NCBI GenBank assembly: GCA_049423065.1
Contig: JBMSQB010000135.1
Location: forward strand, 1-6,788
Direction: 5' to 3'
DNA length: 6,788 nucleotides
Source of the DNA: SYIM01 sp041182885
GTDB lineage: Bacteria > Pseudomonadota > Gammaproteobacteria > Burkholderiales > Burkholderiaceae_E
Shown: positions 6,778 through 6,788 of the stretch, piece after piece
Numbering within the stretch: the stretch's first letter is position 1
Layout: every line of letters starts with the position of its first letter
Program-made: the position numbers and the translations under genes
Notes under the pieces: generated by a model
What the model saw: only the letters and a program-made list of their open reading frames with translations
What the model was told of the DNA's origin: nothing
Database searches by the model: none

Positions 6778-6788
6778 CTTCGCCCAAC

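Noticed and set aside
1..6788. Mobile element, prophage, CRISPR, toxin-antitoxin or novel defence system
   Set aside because: Every long stretch is accounted for by six housekeeping genes with conserved order. No transposase, integrase, spaced direct repeats, tRNA or composition break was seen.

Overview
This 6.8 kb, GC-rich window looks like an ordinary chromosomal stretch from a betaproteobacterium. The evidence is the high G+C in third codon positions, the ribF-ileS-lspA-coaBC gene order, and a divergent purN followed by an RsmB/NOP-type RNA methyltransferase. The genus cannot be settled from the sequence alone. Nothing points to mobile DNA, phage, CRISPR or a defence island.

Layout: a minus-strand pair occupies 1-1051. 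It is purN (1051 down to 410) followed by the N-terminal part of an RNA m5C methyltransferase-like gene, which runs off the left edge. The second gene starts on a GTG that overlaps the purN stop by 4 bases. The 89-base gap 1052-1140 separates this pair from a plus-strand run and must hold any divergent promoters. It contains one AT-rich island with a TATAAT on the plus strand. The plus-strand run is ribF (1141-2115), ileS (2117-4978), lspA (4991-5491) and coaBC (5569-6777), with gaps of 1, 12 and 77 bases. All four are full length and have their catalytic motifs intact.

The genes are housekeeping functions. PurN uses formyl-folate in purine synthesis, RibF makes FMN and FAD, IleS charges tRNA-Ile, LspA cleaves lipoprotein signal peptides, and CoaBC makes 4'-phosphopantetheine for coenzyme A. 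CoaC-type domains use FMN, the product of RibF, so there is a loose metabolic link. Otherwise the grouping is the conserved ribF-ileS-lspA cluster with coaBC added.

I found no undescribed system. The points worth a second look are small: a 9-base tandem repeat coding for a low-complexity linker in the methyltransferase-like gene, overlapping or near-touching start/stop arrangements, several start-codon decisions, and the compact divergent intergenic region.
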